Source: Achaetomiella virescens (lineage: Eukaryota > Ascomycota > Sordariomycetes > Sordariales > Chaetomiaceae). From it: a stretch of 64,000 nucleotides of DNA. The translations under genes were made by a program, and so were the position numbers. Shown piece by piece: positions 34,562 to 45,305 of the stretch. The notes below the pieces were generated by a model that worked only from the letters and a program-made list of their open reading frames with translations, was not told the origin of the DNA and ran no database searches. Where the stretch lies: assembly GCA_031001845.1 (NCBI GenBank), contig JARNGD010000076.1, forward strand, positions 110,644 to 174,643, read 5' to 3'. Every line of letters begins with the position of its first letter. The stretch's first letter is position 1.

Positions 34562-36469
34562 TCACAGCCATCCCGCCTGCCCTCCGGTCTGGCCTCCATC
34601 CTGGTGTCCCTCCCTTCCATCCAACCCCGCGGTCGTCTGTCCCGCCTGCTGGTCCCTCCTTCCATAAAACCCATGCTGCTGCTGCTGCTGTTGTTGTTGA
34701 ATCTGCTCCCGCACCTGCTGCTGCATCGTCGACCCCATCGTCGACTCATCCGCCGCCTCATCCAGCGGCGACAGCCCCTGCAACCCAGCCGTCCCCAGCG
34801 TGGGACTGCTCTGCCCTTCCACCGCCTGCCCATTAACACCTCCCCCGCCCGCCGCATACCCACCGGAACCAGCGCCGCTCCCGCTCCTGTGGTGCCCGGC
34901 GCCGTCGCTCCTCCTCCGCGAATGCCCAAACCGACTGCCCATGCTACTCGACCTGCTCCGCACCCCGCCGCCACCTGGAAAATACCCCTCCGTCGCAGCG
35001 GGCAGCTCGGCATACCCGCCGCTCGCGTCCAGCTCGGCCCTGCTCGCGTCGCCACCCACCAAGCGGGCTGAGCACCGAGGCCCCGCCGCCGGCGTCACTC
35101 CCCCGCGGACAGCTCGCTGGCGTTGCTCTGCTGGCGCCAGTGGTGGTATGCATACCCACTCCCCGCGGGGTGGTTGTTGGAGTTGTTGTTGTTGTTGTTG
35201 TTCTGGTAGGTGGACGACGAGTCGGTGCTGCCGCGGAAGTGGGCTTGCTGCATGCCGGGGAGGTTCTGCACACGGCTGGGGACGTCGTAGTATGAGTCCT
35301 GGCTTGCGTGGCGGGAGCGGGCGTTGGTGAAGTTGAAGTCGTGGGGGTTGCCGTGCGGCGAGTAGGCAGTGGAGTCGGCGCGGGTGCGGTAGTGGTGGTC
35401 GGGTTGCGGGTGCCGGTGGCGGTCGCGGTGCCGGTGGAGTAGGGGGCGACCATCAGGGGGTCGACGCTCATGTCGTCGTGGTCAGAATGCAGTTGGCGGC
35501 CGTAGTGCTCCATCTGGGCTTGGAACTGGGAGCGGGATTTCTTGTCGCCGCGGAGGAGTCTTGCTTGGATTCCATGATGTTTTCGACGTGCTTGAGGCGG
35601 CGGATGATGAGGAAGGCGGCGATTACGACGACGATGAGGAGAATGACTACGCCGGCAATGATTCCGCCGATCGCGCCGCCGCTGAGACCGCCGCTGGGTT
35701 CGGCGGTTGGCGTGCTCTCGGGGACCTTGGGGACGCTGGTCGGGATGAACTTGGCGGCGATGTCGTTGTTGTTGTTGTTGGTTGGGAGCCCTGACGGGGG
35801 ACTTGGGGTGGCGACCGTGACGGCTGTTTGGATCAGCGTCATTGTTTCCGTGCCGGATGTCGTCGTGACCGTGTGGAGGATAGTAGTCGTCACAGGTGCT
35901 GTCGAGTAGCACACGCTTGCGGCGCATCCCATTCCGCTCATGCAGCACCCGTAGTTGAGCGACGACGGACATTGGAAGTAGTTGTTCGGACACTGGATAC
36001 TGCTGTAAGTGACGCCGGCTGGAGGAATGCATTGCTGTCCGGTTCCGCACACATATCCGACGGGGCAGCAGCCCACTAGACGTCAAGTCAGACCCGGCTT
36101 CCCCCAGCAACATTTGGGCGCAAACCTCTTACTTTCTCCGTTCACGGGCGCGCATGCGAAATACCCTGCCTTCCGGCATGCCGTCGTCGGCCCCGCCGTG
36201 GTTGCATAGCACGAATCCGTCGCGCAGGCATATCGGGACGGGCAGCAACCGCCGCTCAGAGAGGCCGCGCACGAGGTGTGCTGGGCTGGGCAGCTGCCCT
36301 CGTCTCTGCGTAGCGGATGCGCCGTCACCTGGGCTTTTGCGATCCTATGCACATCCTTCCATTGCCTTCCCACATGCGACGCAGATGCTTCCCTCCCGAG
36401 AAGCGCAAAGAGGAGAAAGATGACGCAGGACGAACAGGACCAGGTGTTGTGCATGGCGGCCTCGCTCAC
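34562..36469 (-). CDS. Cys-rich single-pass membrane protein with Gln/Asn-rich cytoplasmic tail (frame-broken)
   Basis: A probable cell-surface protein of unknown function. The start is ATG 36469 or, giving a cleaner signal peptide, the in-frame ATG at 36454 (MHNTWSCSSCVIFLLFALLG). Exon 1 (36133-36469) carries SCPAQHTSC and GGCCPSRYACATDSC. A 57 nt intron (36076-36132) follows. Exon 2 carries GCCPVGYVCGTGQQC and YGCCMSGMGCAASVC. Next come a Ser/Thr-rich stalk, a transmembrane segment (IGGIIAGVVILLIVVVIAAF) with a basic stop-transfer (IIRRLKHVE), and a long cytoplasmic tail with a seven-Asn run (35173-35193 region) and an eight-Gln run (34680-34700 region). Frame breaks lie near 35570, 35410, 35105 and 35058. 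The layout resembles a wall sensor or receptor, but no catalytic or named domain was recognised; the repeated GCCP blocks recall small Cys-rich extracellular modules. Confidence 0.78.
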
Positions 36470-39422
36470 GGCCGGCTCGGCCGCTTATCGCCCGGTAGGT
36501 CGGATTCAGACCGAAAGATTTCGAGGAATTGGGCGAGTGGGACTCGGACCTGAATGCGCAGGAATGACGGCCGGCGCGCGCGCGATGAAACCGCGGGTCG
36601 CTTGAGTGCCGTCGAGTGACGATGAGGTTTGGAAGCACCGGAACGCGCCGAGCATGGGCAGGCAACCTCTTTTTGTTTGCTGAGTGGGGGCTGTACACTA
36701 CTGGAGTGTAAGCATGCACTTTCAGGGTAACACTGAGGTTTTCGGGACTCAACCGCAGTCGGGGGGTTATCGTAAGCGTTGCCGGAATCTTACACACCAG
36801 TCAGCCCAAGCCTGCCCAGCCGCAAAGTGTGTCTGGCTGACACAGGATCGTGCGAAGGGACAGAGGCCTGATCTGTTCCTGATATCGAGCGTGTCTGATG
36901 AATGGCGACCCAGTTGAGAGGACCCGAGGAGGGCCGAGGCGATCTCCCGTGCGAGAGCAACGGTCCCAAAACTAAGGCAAGAAGAGGGGGGGCTTGGTTT
37001 GCCAGTTTGCACCCCCTTGCATGCGGCCCTCTCCTCACCTCGAGATGAGACAGAGCTTTGCAGAATCGAGCTGGCCCCTCATGCAGGCTTCGTGGTGCCG
37101 AGCCGAGCAAGAAGATCGAACGGGCGTGCCCAAGTCAGCAAGGCCCTTATTGGCTCACCAGCGAGCGTTCAAAGGCTCAAAAGTTGACGCCAAAAGTCCC
37201 GCATGGCAATCCGAAAGCTGGGAGACAGACTTGGAGGGCTGTGGGATTCTGCTTGTCCGCATGGGCACCTGGACCAAAGGCGGGCCGTCAAAGAACGGAG
37301 GACGAGGCCACCAATGGCGCTCTGGCGCTCTGGCGCTCTGGATGGTGACATCGTCTCCTCGCGGGCGAGTCTCTGCAGCGGAAGAACATCTGGGCCGGGC
37401 TCGGCGACGCAGGACGCAGGCGGGGCATGGATCGGGCTTGATGCATGTGGGAATCTGTGTAGCGCAGTTGCCCATAAATGGCAGAGAATGCATGTCGTGC
37501 AGTACAACCTTGGATGAATGCGACGCGATTGCTCGAGGCGAATGCTCTGGTTAAATTGAATGAGAAGAGGGACGGTCGAAGATTGTTGACCGTCTTCCTC
37601 CCTGCCACGCACACGAAGTTGCCGGTGCCATTTGAGGCTCGTGTCTGGCCATGTTTTGGTTCCAAGAACTCTCCAGCCCCAGGGTTGGTTTTGCTGCATT
37701 CATTGAGGCTCCCGGACGCCGTTCGTCATGGCATGGCATGGGCGGCGCTGTCCTCTCGGCAATCCCTTCCATCATCTCCGTGTTTCATGACTGCGTGCTG
37801 AATTCAGCGTCCCCCCCGGCAAACACAACGACTTCAACACAACAAGGGTCGTGGATGGGGTCATGGATTCAAGACTGCTGCGATCTGCGGACGGAATCTT
37901 CGGATATTCCACTACAAAATGGTGATTTGGCAGCTGCGTGTTGCCAGCTGGCAGCATTGACAGCTCCTGACCGCTCCCGACAGCCGTTAGCATTTGCCAA
38001 TCAACAACCTTACCGACTTCCCACAGACGCCAGCTTCATTTCCCCTGGAGTGGCCAGTGTTTAGGTGTTCCCTTGTGCCAACTCACTGGCCGAGTTCTCC
38101 AGCCAACAACGAGACCAACCTCCAAACATGCCCCATCTTCAGTTGCAAAAAATCAAGAGTTCAGTCCAAATTATTATGTTTCCAATAAGGCGGAGGACAG
38201 AGCTGGAGATAGAATTCAACTTCCTAAGACCGTAGCAAGGGAAGAGATTACCCAAATCAGCGCAATATCCGGTTCAATCGAACAACCTCGGCTTTCCTTC
38301 AGATCCCTTCGTCCCTAAATGCACAGACCTAATCAGAGCGCTGCCACCCACGTGACGGTCTTGCACGCTCCTGCTCCCACACGCTGTCTCGCGAGTGCCA
38401 GATCCTGAGCCGTTGGGCAGCGGGTGGAATCTCTGCCAGTGGAGACGCCCGACCCTGATTTAGACCCGGCATCCAACATGGCGATCTCTTCCGCGCATCG
38501 AGATGAAACCGTTGGAGCCGAGCCCAAAGCGTGAGCGGCTCGGTAAATGGGGCACCGGCATGTGGGCGGCTGCATGAAGACGGCACCAACCCAATCCCTC
38601 ACGTACTCGAGGACTTCGCAAGCGACTTGGAGTCGCGATTCATGGTGGAGTGGCTGAGTGCCCCCTGGATTGCCAGACTTGGAGGCCGCGTCGCAGCCAT
38701 GATGCATGGTATATTGCCGTCGATATGCTGCTTTGACGACGAGTGCAGCACCTTTACATGGTGAGGCTCGCCTCCCCCTCGCTCAGGGGATTCTTCACTC
38801 GTCGCCCTCCAGGGCACGGACGACTCGCTCATCTCTCCCAGAATGGAACGGAGAAGGTTCCGGACCTCCACACCCCGCACACCGACTCCGCAAATCTCAC
38901 CTTGCCCAAGCCAACTTGGGCCCGCTGATTGGCCATCCCCCCATCCCCGTAAACGACAGGGAAGAGGAGCCTGGAAGTGTCATGTGGGTTCATCCAGACT
39001 TTCCCTGACCCCATCCGACCACTGCCCCGGAACCTTTCGCTTTGACCGTTCGTGCGTCAACCGTCTCGACAATCCATATGAGAGCCGCGTTTCGTCGGCT
39101 CGCCCGCCAGAGACTTTCCCCTCTCAACTTCGAAGATTCCCGCCCTGGGATCTGACTCGCAGCGTCCTTGTTGTTGCTCACCTGCCAACGCCAAATTCGC
39201 CTAGCCTGGACCCTGTCACGCAACAGCAGCTCGTCATGCTCCTGTCGTTCCAGCACACGTCGGACGGGACATGTGTGAGCGCGAGGGCAGACAGCCATTG
39301 GCGGTCGATACTTGATGTCCTAGAGGGAGTGATCAGAGGGAACCCATCGTCGACCCAGGACCACTGCCTTTGGACAAAGGTCGCAAAATACCGCGTGAGA
39401 AACGAGTCCACAGACGCGAAAA
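36470..39422. other. Intergenic region between the divergent Cys-rich protein gene and TF2
   Basis: About 2.95 kb separates the divergent starts at 36469 (-) and 39423 (+). No domain-bearing reading frame was found on either strand. A short tandem array GGCGCTCT x3 lies at 37316-37341. It presumably contains both promoters; no specific operator is recognised. The last 400 bp before ATG 39423 are likely the TF2 5' UTR. Confidence 0.5.
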
Positions 39423-41810
39423 ATGTGCTCTACACGAGACTCGCCCCTCCTAAAACAGCCCAAGAGGCGATCACGAGGCGGTATGTTAAAACCCAGTTTG
39501 CTCACTTCGAGTGAGCACACACCTCCAGGGGTTCGATATCCGAGCATTTGAGAGCGCAGATTGAGACTGACGTTCCCACTCGGACAGGTTGCACATATTG
39601 GTAGGTGACTCCCTTTTTTCAGCTTCAACGTTCTCTGCTGCCGTAAACCTATCCTCTAACCTCTATGAAGCAAGGAAAAGGTGCGTTTGAAACCAGATCA
39701 AACACACGGTCATCTCCGCTGACACCCCACAGAAGAAAAAGTGTGACGAGAAGCGGCCGAAATGCAGCCGCTGCATCGAACACGGTGCTGACTGCGCTTA
39801 CGAAGCCGTAAAGCCCCGCCAGAGGAAGAGGCGGGAAACAGTGTCGTTGGCGGAACCAGGCAGCCCCGCTACCTCGCCTTTTGTCTCCAGGAGGTTGTCA
39901 GACGTCAGTCATTTCAGCCATGATGCGGACTATCTCGTACGAGACCATGGGATCCTTAGAGGCCTGCTGCCTTCTCTCACGATGACCCAGTTCTCTTGAG
40001 CCCGACGGAGACCATGGTCGACAGTTTTCCCTTGGCCGCCTTCTCACCGTCTGCGTTCTTGGACAGCCATGAGGAAGATGGAATCTCGAAAGAGAACAAC
40101 CAGACATCCACCAGCACCGAGGTGGTTCCCCGGTCAAAGTCATTGCACCCCGACCTGGCCATGATCGCCCCATGTCCAGTTGGCTCGCCTCTGCTGGATT
40201 TCTGCTCGCCGATATTCTCAGAGTTCTCGGACCAGCAAAACCGCCGCGCACTTGTGGACCACTTCTGCAACGTACTATCCCATCTCATCGTCTTCCGCGA
40301 GGAGACCGGCAATCCGTTCCAGCAGCTTGTCCTGCCGCTCACCCGACCCAGCTCCCCGGTCACATACGCCATATTTGCTCTTGCCTGCGCGCATCTGGAG
40401 TACCGGGGCGTCGAGAACGCTGAGAAGTCGCTGTACTTCCACAATATGGCCATTCGGGGTGTGGCGCAACTGATTGAGCACAGCAGCAAGGTCAGCAGGA
40501 ACGAGATATTGGCGGCCATCATGCTGCTGGTTTACTACGAATGTGTAAGTCGAGCGCCGAGAGCCCAAGGAAGGCTCACAGCGGCTTACAAGGTTTACAG
40601 CTGGTCCAGAAAGGCCAATCCAACATCGTTGCTGGCCATCTCAAAGGGGCTCTGACCATTATGGGCACGGTACCATGACCCAGCAGACTCGACGAGTATC
40701 TTCTTGGAGCGTGTAAGTTAACCCGCTTTCGTTGGGACTCCTTTCCTTTTGCACCCAAAGCTCACACGACGTAGGAATTCCGCTTCTACGACGTGATCAA
40801 CGCTCTCTCCAACGGCACGCCCCACCCCGCATCCGCAGCGCCCACACCAGGCTGCCTCATGCCGCTCTCACCACTCGGCGCGCCTTCTACTTCACCTTTA
40901 GGCAACGTCGACACGCTCCTCGGCATGGCCACGACCCTTTGGCCCATCATCCACCGCCTAGCCGGCCTCCGCGCACTCAAGAATGAGCTCGAAACCGCCG
41001 TTCGGACAAACGCATCCCCCTCCAAGGTCGCTGTCCTCCGCACCGAGTTTGAGTCGACCGCCCAAGCGATCGAAACAGCGCTCCTTAGCTGGCGGCCCCA
41101 GCTCCCGCCCGGTTTTGTGCCAGAAGATATCGACCCTGCTCCATCCCCCGCAGCACACTCAACCGCCGATCCACCCATCATCGCCGCCGCCGCCGCCGCC
41201 GACAACGACGACGACGACGATACCACCACCATCCCCACCACCCCTTCCCAGCAACAACAATCCCCTTCCCCATCCCCACCACCACTCTCCTCCTCCTCCT
41301 CCTCTTCAACAAAAGGAGCCCAAGCCTCCCTCCTCTCCTCAATCCACCACAACGCCCTCGCTACCGCACGCCCCCTCTCGTACCTCTACCGCGTCCTGCT
41401 CTCGCAGGCCCGCACCTCCGCCACGGTGCAGTCGCACACGCACCTCGCGCTGGCGCACTGCGTCGCGACCGTGCAGCACAAGGGCCCCATGTCCGCGTTG
41501 CTGTGGCCGCTGTTTGTATCGGCGTGCGAGGCGGTGACGGAGGAGGACCGCGCGTTGGCGGAGCAGGCGTTTGTGGAGGTTGAGAAGCGACAGGGGATGC
41601 GGAATCGAGCGGGCGTGGGGTATCCTGGGGGAGGTTTGGAGGCGGGGGGATCTGGAGCGGCTTGGCGGGAAGGAGGCGCGGGGAGAGTGTGGATGTGTTG
41701 GTGGGGACGTGGAAGAGGAGGATACTAATGAGCAGCGGGATGATGAGCAGGGGGAGGAGTTGTGGAGGAAGGTGTGTAGGGAGATGGGTGTTAGTATCGT
41801 TTTTGGGTGA
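39423..41810 (+). CDS. TF2: Zn2Cys6 transcription factor, Fungal_trans_2 type, zinc cluster split over micro-exons
   Basis: ATG 39423 opens a 58 nt exon ending KRRSRGG. Splicing 39481-39587, 39601-39670 and 39681-39732 joins a 13 nt exon (39588-39600) and a 10 nt exon (39671-39680) to the next exon. The result is an exact zinc cluster: CTYC, six residues, CDEKRPKC, SRC, IEHGADC (C2C6C6C2C6C). All three introns have GT and AG ends plus CTAAC or CTGAC branch motifs. The middle region (DHFCNVLSHLIVFREETGN, FALACAHLEYRG, LLVYYEC) fits the Fungal_trans_2 domain. Introns at 40545-40600 and 40713-40774 keep phase. The C-terminus ends MGVSIVFG. Frame breaks lie near 39992, 40673 and 41605, the last equal to two missing bases. 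It is probably a nuclear regulator; targets are unknown. Confidence 0.85.
39588..39600 (+). other. 13 nt micro-exon of TF2
   Basis: GTTGCACATATTG is preceded by an AG acceptor (39586-39587) and followed by a GTAGGT donor. It supplies the first Cys and the first two bases of the second Cys codon of the zinc cluster. Skipping it would destroy the cluster. Confidence 0.75.
39671..39680 (+). other. 10 nt micro-exon of TF2
   Basis: CAAGGAAAAG lies between the AG acceptor at 39669-39670 and the GTGCGT donor at 39681. Its first C completes the second zinc-cluster Cys codon (TG|C), and the remaining nine bases encode Lys-Glu-Lys. Confidence 0.75.
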
Positions 41811-43399
41811 AGGAAGCTACAAGCGGTTGGAATTTCGGGGAGGGCATGGGTGAGATTCGGGATGGGTACACGAGAGGTTCTGTGTGTGGGCGAGCTTCCG
41901 TCCTGCTGGCGCTTTATCGAGACCAGAACGGGCCAGGGGGGAGCAGCCAAAGAGGTAGGAAACGACAGCACTGGATATCAGGCTATCGGGCTGGAAGTGC
42001 ATGGGATGCCAGAGACGGCAATCTCTGTTGCCGCGCGGTCCGTCCCCAGGATGTGGCGCATTTTCAAGACAATATGGGTGAAGAGGCATGTGGTAATTCT
42101 CTGGCGCAGGGGTTGGGGGTGGGGGGTTGGGCGGCGTTTACGGGGGTTGAATAGGTATCTCAGCATAGTGCGCCGAAGGCGTCCTTCCCTTGGATGGTAA
42201 TACAGGGCTAGTTATAGCATCCCCGTTCCTGGTCGCCTTGTGAGACAGCCCGGGAGCTTGTGCGTGGACATGAAACAAAGTGCATTTTGCCTTGTGACAA
42301 CCGATTCTAGAAGCCAAGTCATGTGTCTTGGGGTGGGAGATATGCCGTGTATCGTGGTACCGGGTGGAAGACGGGAGGTTTCACCGGCGCTCCCTGGGTT
42401 TTGCCTGAGAGCAGAGCAGTGGCTGAGGCGGCCGGACGTCACCTTATGGGCAAAGCAGGGAGGAGATAGCGTGAGCAAGGGCTTGGGGGTTTCCAGCGGT
42501 CAGACCTGGAAGGCATCCAAAGATGATCATTCCGGCGTCTTGGCCTGTCAGCTGAAACTCTCGTCTTGAAGGTGAGTCTGCAATTTAACGGGAGACTGCT
42601 GTAATCCTTTTTAGGCTACTGTGACGCCTGTTCTGTTTTCTTTGAACCCCCCACTCTAGGCCATCCATTCGTTCTCTTTCTCCTCAGCGCGAAGCGAGGC
42701 GAGGCCGTCGAGTTTGTGTTGCAGTTGCCCTCTTGTGGTGTGGTCGTTCTGAAGGCGGGGTGGCCCTGGCTCTGCCGTAGCATCCCTCCGAGTTTCCTTC
42801 CGGACGTGGCGCGGGAGGTCATTGGTCCCTTCAACACTGGGCGGCTGCGAGTCCAACGGGCCGTGCTGGTTGGTGGCTGCGTCTTGCATCTGGGCGGGTT
42901 ATCGACAGAGTTTTCGGCCTGTGAGGCATGGTACCTTAAGCGTCCTCTGTGGTTAGGTAACTCCCTGCAGTTGGGTCCTTCCTCTCGGTCTTGATCGAGA
43001 TGGCTCGATGTTGGATCGACAGAATCCCACCCTTTGAGAGACGGACAATGCCCACATACTCGAGGCCGCTTATCTGGTGACACGTGGGCAGTATCGCGCG
43101 GTGGATGTACGTACCACACCTTGTGGAAGCCGTTCGTGTGTGTCGAGAGGCGGCAGACCAGTCGAGATAACGCAGAGACAAGTGGCCGGACGGCACCGCG
43201 GGAGTGAGAGGATTGGGATTGCATGAGACAGACTGCGTCTGGCAGAAGAGGGACACCCGTACAGATGATCTCAACTGGCCCGAATTTTGATTATCTCGCT
43301 GCGGGACGGCCCTGTCCGCGCAAGGCTAGCGGCACACCATGGCGCGCGACTCGCTACCGTCCTGATATTGCCACGAAAAGACCTCGAACGAAAAGCAGC

Positions 43400-43436
<37 letters not shown>

Positions 43437-45305
43437 GGCCACGGAGACCATCTGAACTGACAGAATGGAACCGGAAGCTTTGGGCAACCACCCGGGGCGG
43501 GATGTTGGAGTGGCCTTGCAAAGGGGGAGAATGTGCGCCAAACCCTTTGTGGCAGGGAGAACCTGACAATGTTGCATTCGCAGCACAACCGGATGGGCTG
43601 CAGGAGGCGCCGTCTGTGAGGTTGATAACTAACTGGATTCTTCCGCAGTGGTCTTCCCGCTTGAAACTGAGCTCGAGGACCCCGAGCTTTCTTCCCTTTT
43701 TCCTTGAAAAGGATAAATACACTGTACTACGTACTTAGTAAAGACTTCCAAGTTGGAGGAGACCAGCAGGCACATGGTAGCTGAGGGGCAGTTCTTCTGG
43801 GGAAGTGGAGCTGATAACTCAAGTTAGGGCAGGGGCATGCTCCACATTCGCCGGAAAGCGTTCAAGAGAAAGTGGGCCAGTAGGCAGTCTCGCACCGATC
43901 ATTTCATCTCAAGTTGCAGGCTGCCGTGGTGGAGGCATCGGATGAATGTGAGGAGGCGTCGCCCAGCCGAGGCACGCACCAACAAGTGCTGGAACACAGA
44001 GATTCGAGAGAGGCTGTCACAAAATGGGCTGCAAACAGCTCATTTATCGCAAGCAGCAACACTGCACTTGGAGGTCCGCCTGTGCCTGCCATTGGTGAGC
44101 GGCGTCCGAAGCGAAATCATCCAGACCTGGCCCCGAACGCTCGCAGGATGGACAGGACTGACGATACCACGGCAGAAGGCGGGACGAGACAAGAGGGCAG
44201 CAGCCAACTTCTCACACACTCTTCGCCAACTGGAAGGACGCGTCAAGCGACTTTCCATCGAGGGACTTCGAGGGGCGCGCTTCAAGACAAGACAGAGGCA
44301 GAGATACCGACCCAAGACTGCGTCATTGTTGGGCCTAATGCTCCGACATGGAAAAGAGGGGTCAAGCAGCTCCGCGCCCAGGGCCCTACCACAGTATTGA
44401 TCGGGATGGTGCAGGCTTGTATGCATGAGGTGGTCTCCCTGGCCGACTCGCTGCATAGATTCTCCGATTCTTGCCCAGCTCTCGGCCCTCAGCGACTGGG
44501 GGGGTCTCTGTGTCGTTGCCACTAGCCATCCATTAGCCTGCGGTTGCTCGCCTGTCATGCAGCCCAGCCATTCTGGCGCCTCGCGGCTCGTACTGCGTCG
44601 CCCACTTTGAGACGACGCAGCCGGCAGCTCTCGTTCCTTTTCCCTTCCGCTTCCGCATGTTCCCCGTGCTCCTTCTGTTCCGGTCCTCCGTCCCCCCAGC
44701 CAAAATTTCCCAATTTCCTACTTTCTCTCTCCAAAATCATTGCCGCCGGCTCGGGGCACCCTCGTCCTCCTTACCACAAGTTGGTGCTCTTTTTGCACCA
44801 GCACCCAACTTTCGTTCCCCGGTCACACACTGCCATTTCCGCCAGACCGTTGTCGCTTAGTTCCGCTCCAACCAGCCGCCACGCGGCGTCCACATATCGC
44901 ACCGAGCTCCGCAGCAGGATCGCTGATCTCTTGCCTCCTCCTAGCCTGCCGCCCCAGCATTGACTGCCGTCTTCTGTCCCTCTCTTTCCCGGACCGGAAA
45001 ACACAAGATGACTTCCTCCAAGACGCCCCGCCTCCTCTCCGCGTTATGACCGCGTCGTGCGTCTGGTGATCGCCGCAAAGCTCGGATCCAAGGTCTGGGG
45101 TCGGCCTCCTCACACCGCAGTGCCAAGCCCACTCTCACCTACCAATCCTGACCCTCCTCTCAGCGCGGTTCAGGATCCAGTTCTTCCTCGTCGGTTGCTG
45201 CTGAAGCCGGATCGCGGACATCCCGCCATCGAGGACTCGTCAGCCCTCGAGTTCGTTACAACACCCTTCAGGGTTATCATGATTTTGCTATGAGGAGCGC
45301 CGACA
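41811..45305. other. Intergenic region between TF2 and TF3
   Basis: No gene is supported in about 3.5 kb. A 34 nt T tract lies at 43402-43435. From about 44600 to 45300 the plus strand becomes strongly C/T-rich, the usual composition of a filamentous-fungal promoter and 5' UTR, and leads into ATG 45306. The open frame at 43837-44400 has no domain. Confidence 0.5.
43402..43435. repeat. Mononucleotide T34 tract
   Basis: An uninterrupted run of 34 T, the longest homopolymer in the window. Flanks are AGCAGCGG and GGGCCACGG. No associated element was recognised. Confidence 0.95.

Noticed and set aside
37316..37341. GGCGCTCT tandem triplet as a regulatory array
   Set aside because: Only three copies of 8 bp, far from any start codon and not found elsewhere in the window. 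Simple slippage is enough.
43837..44400. 187-codon forward open frame between TF2 and TF3
   Set aside because: Basic, low-information sequence without hydrophobic periodicity or a domain, and other open frames overlap it on both strands.
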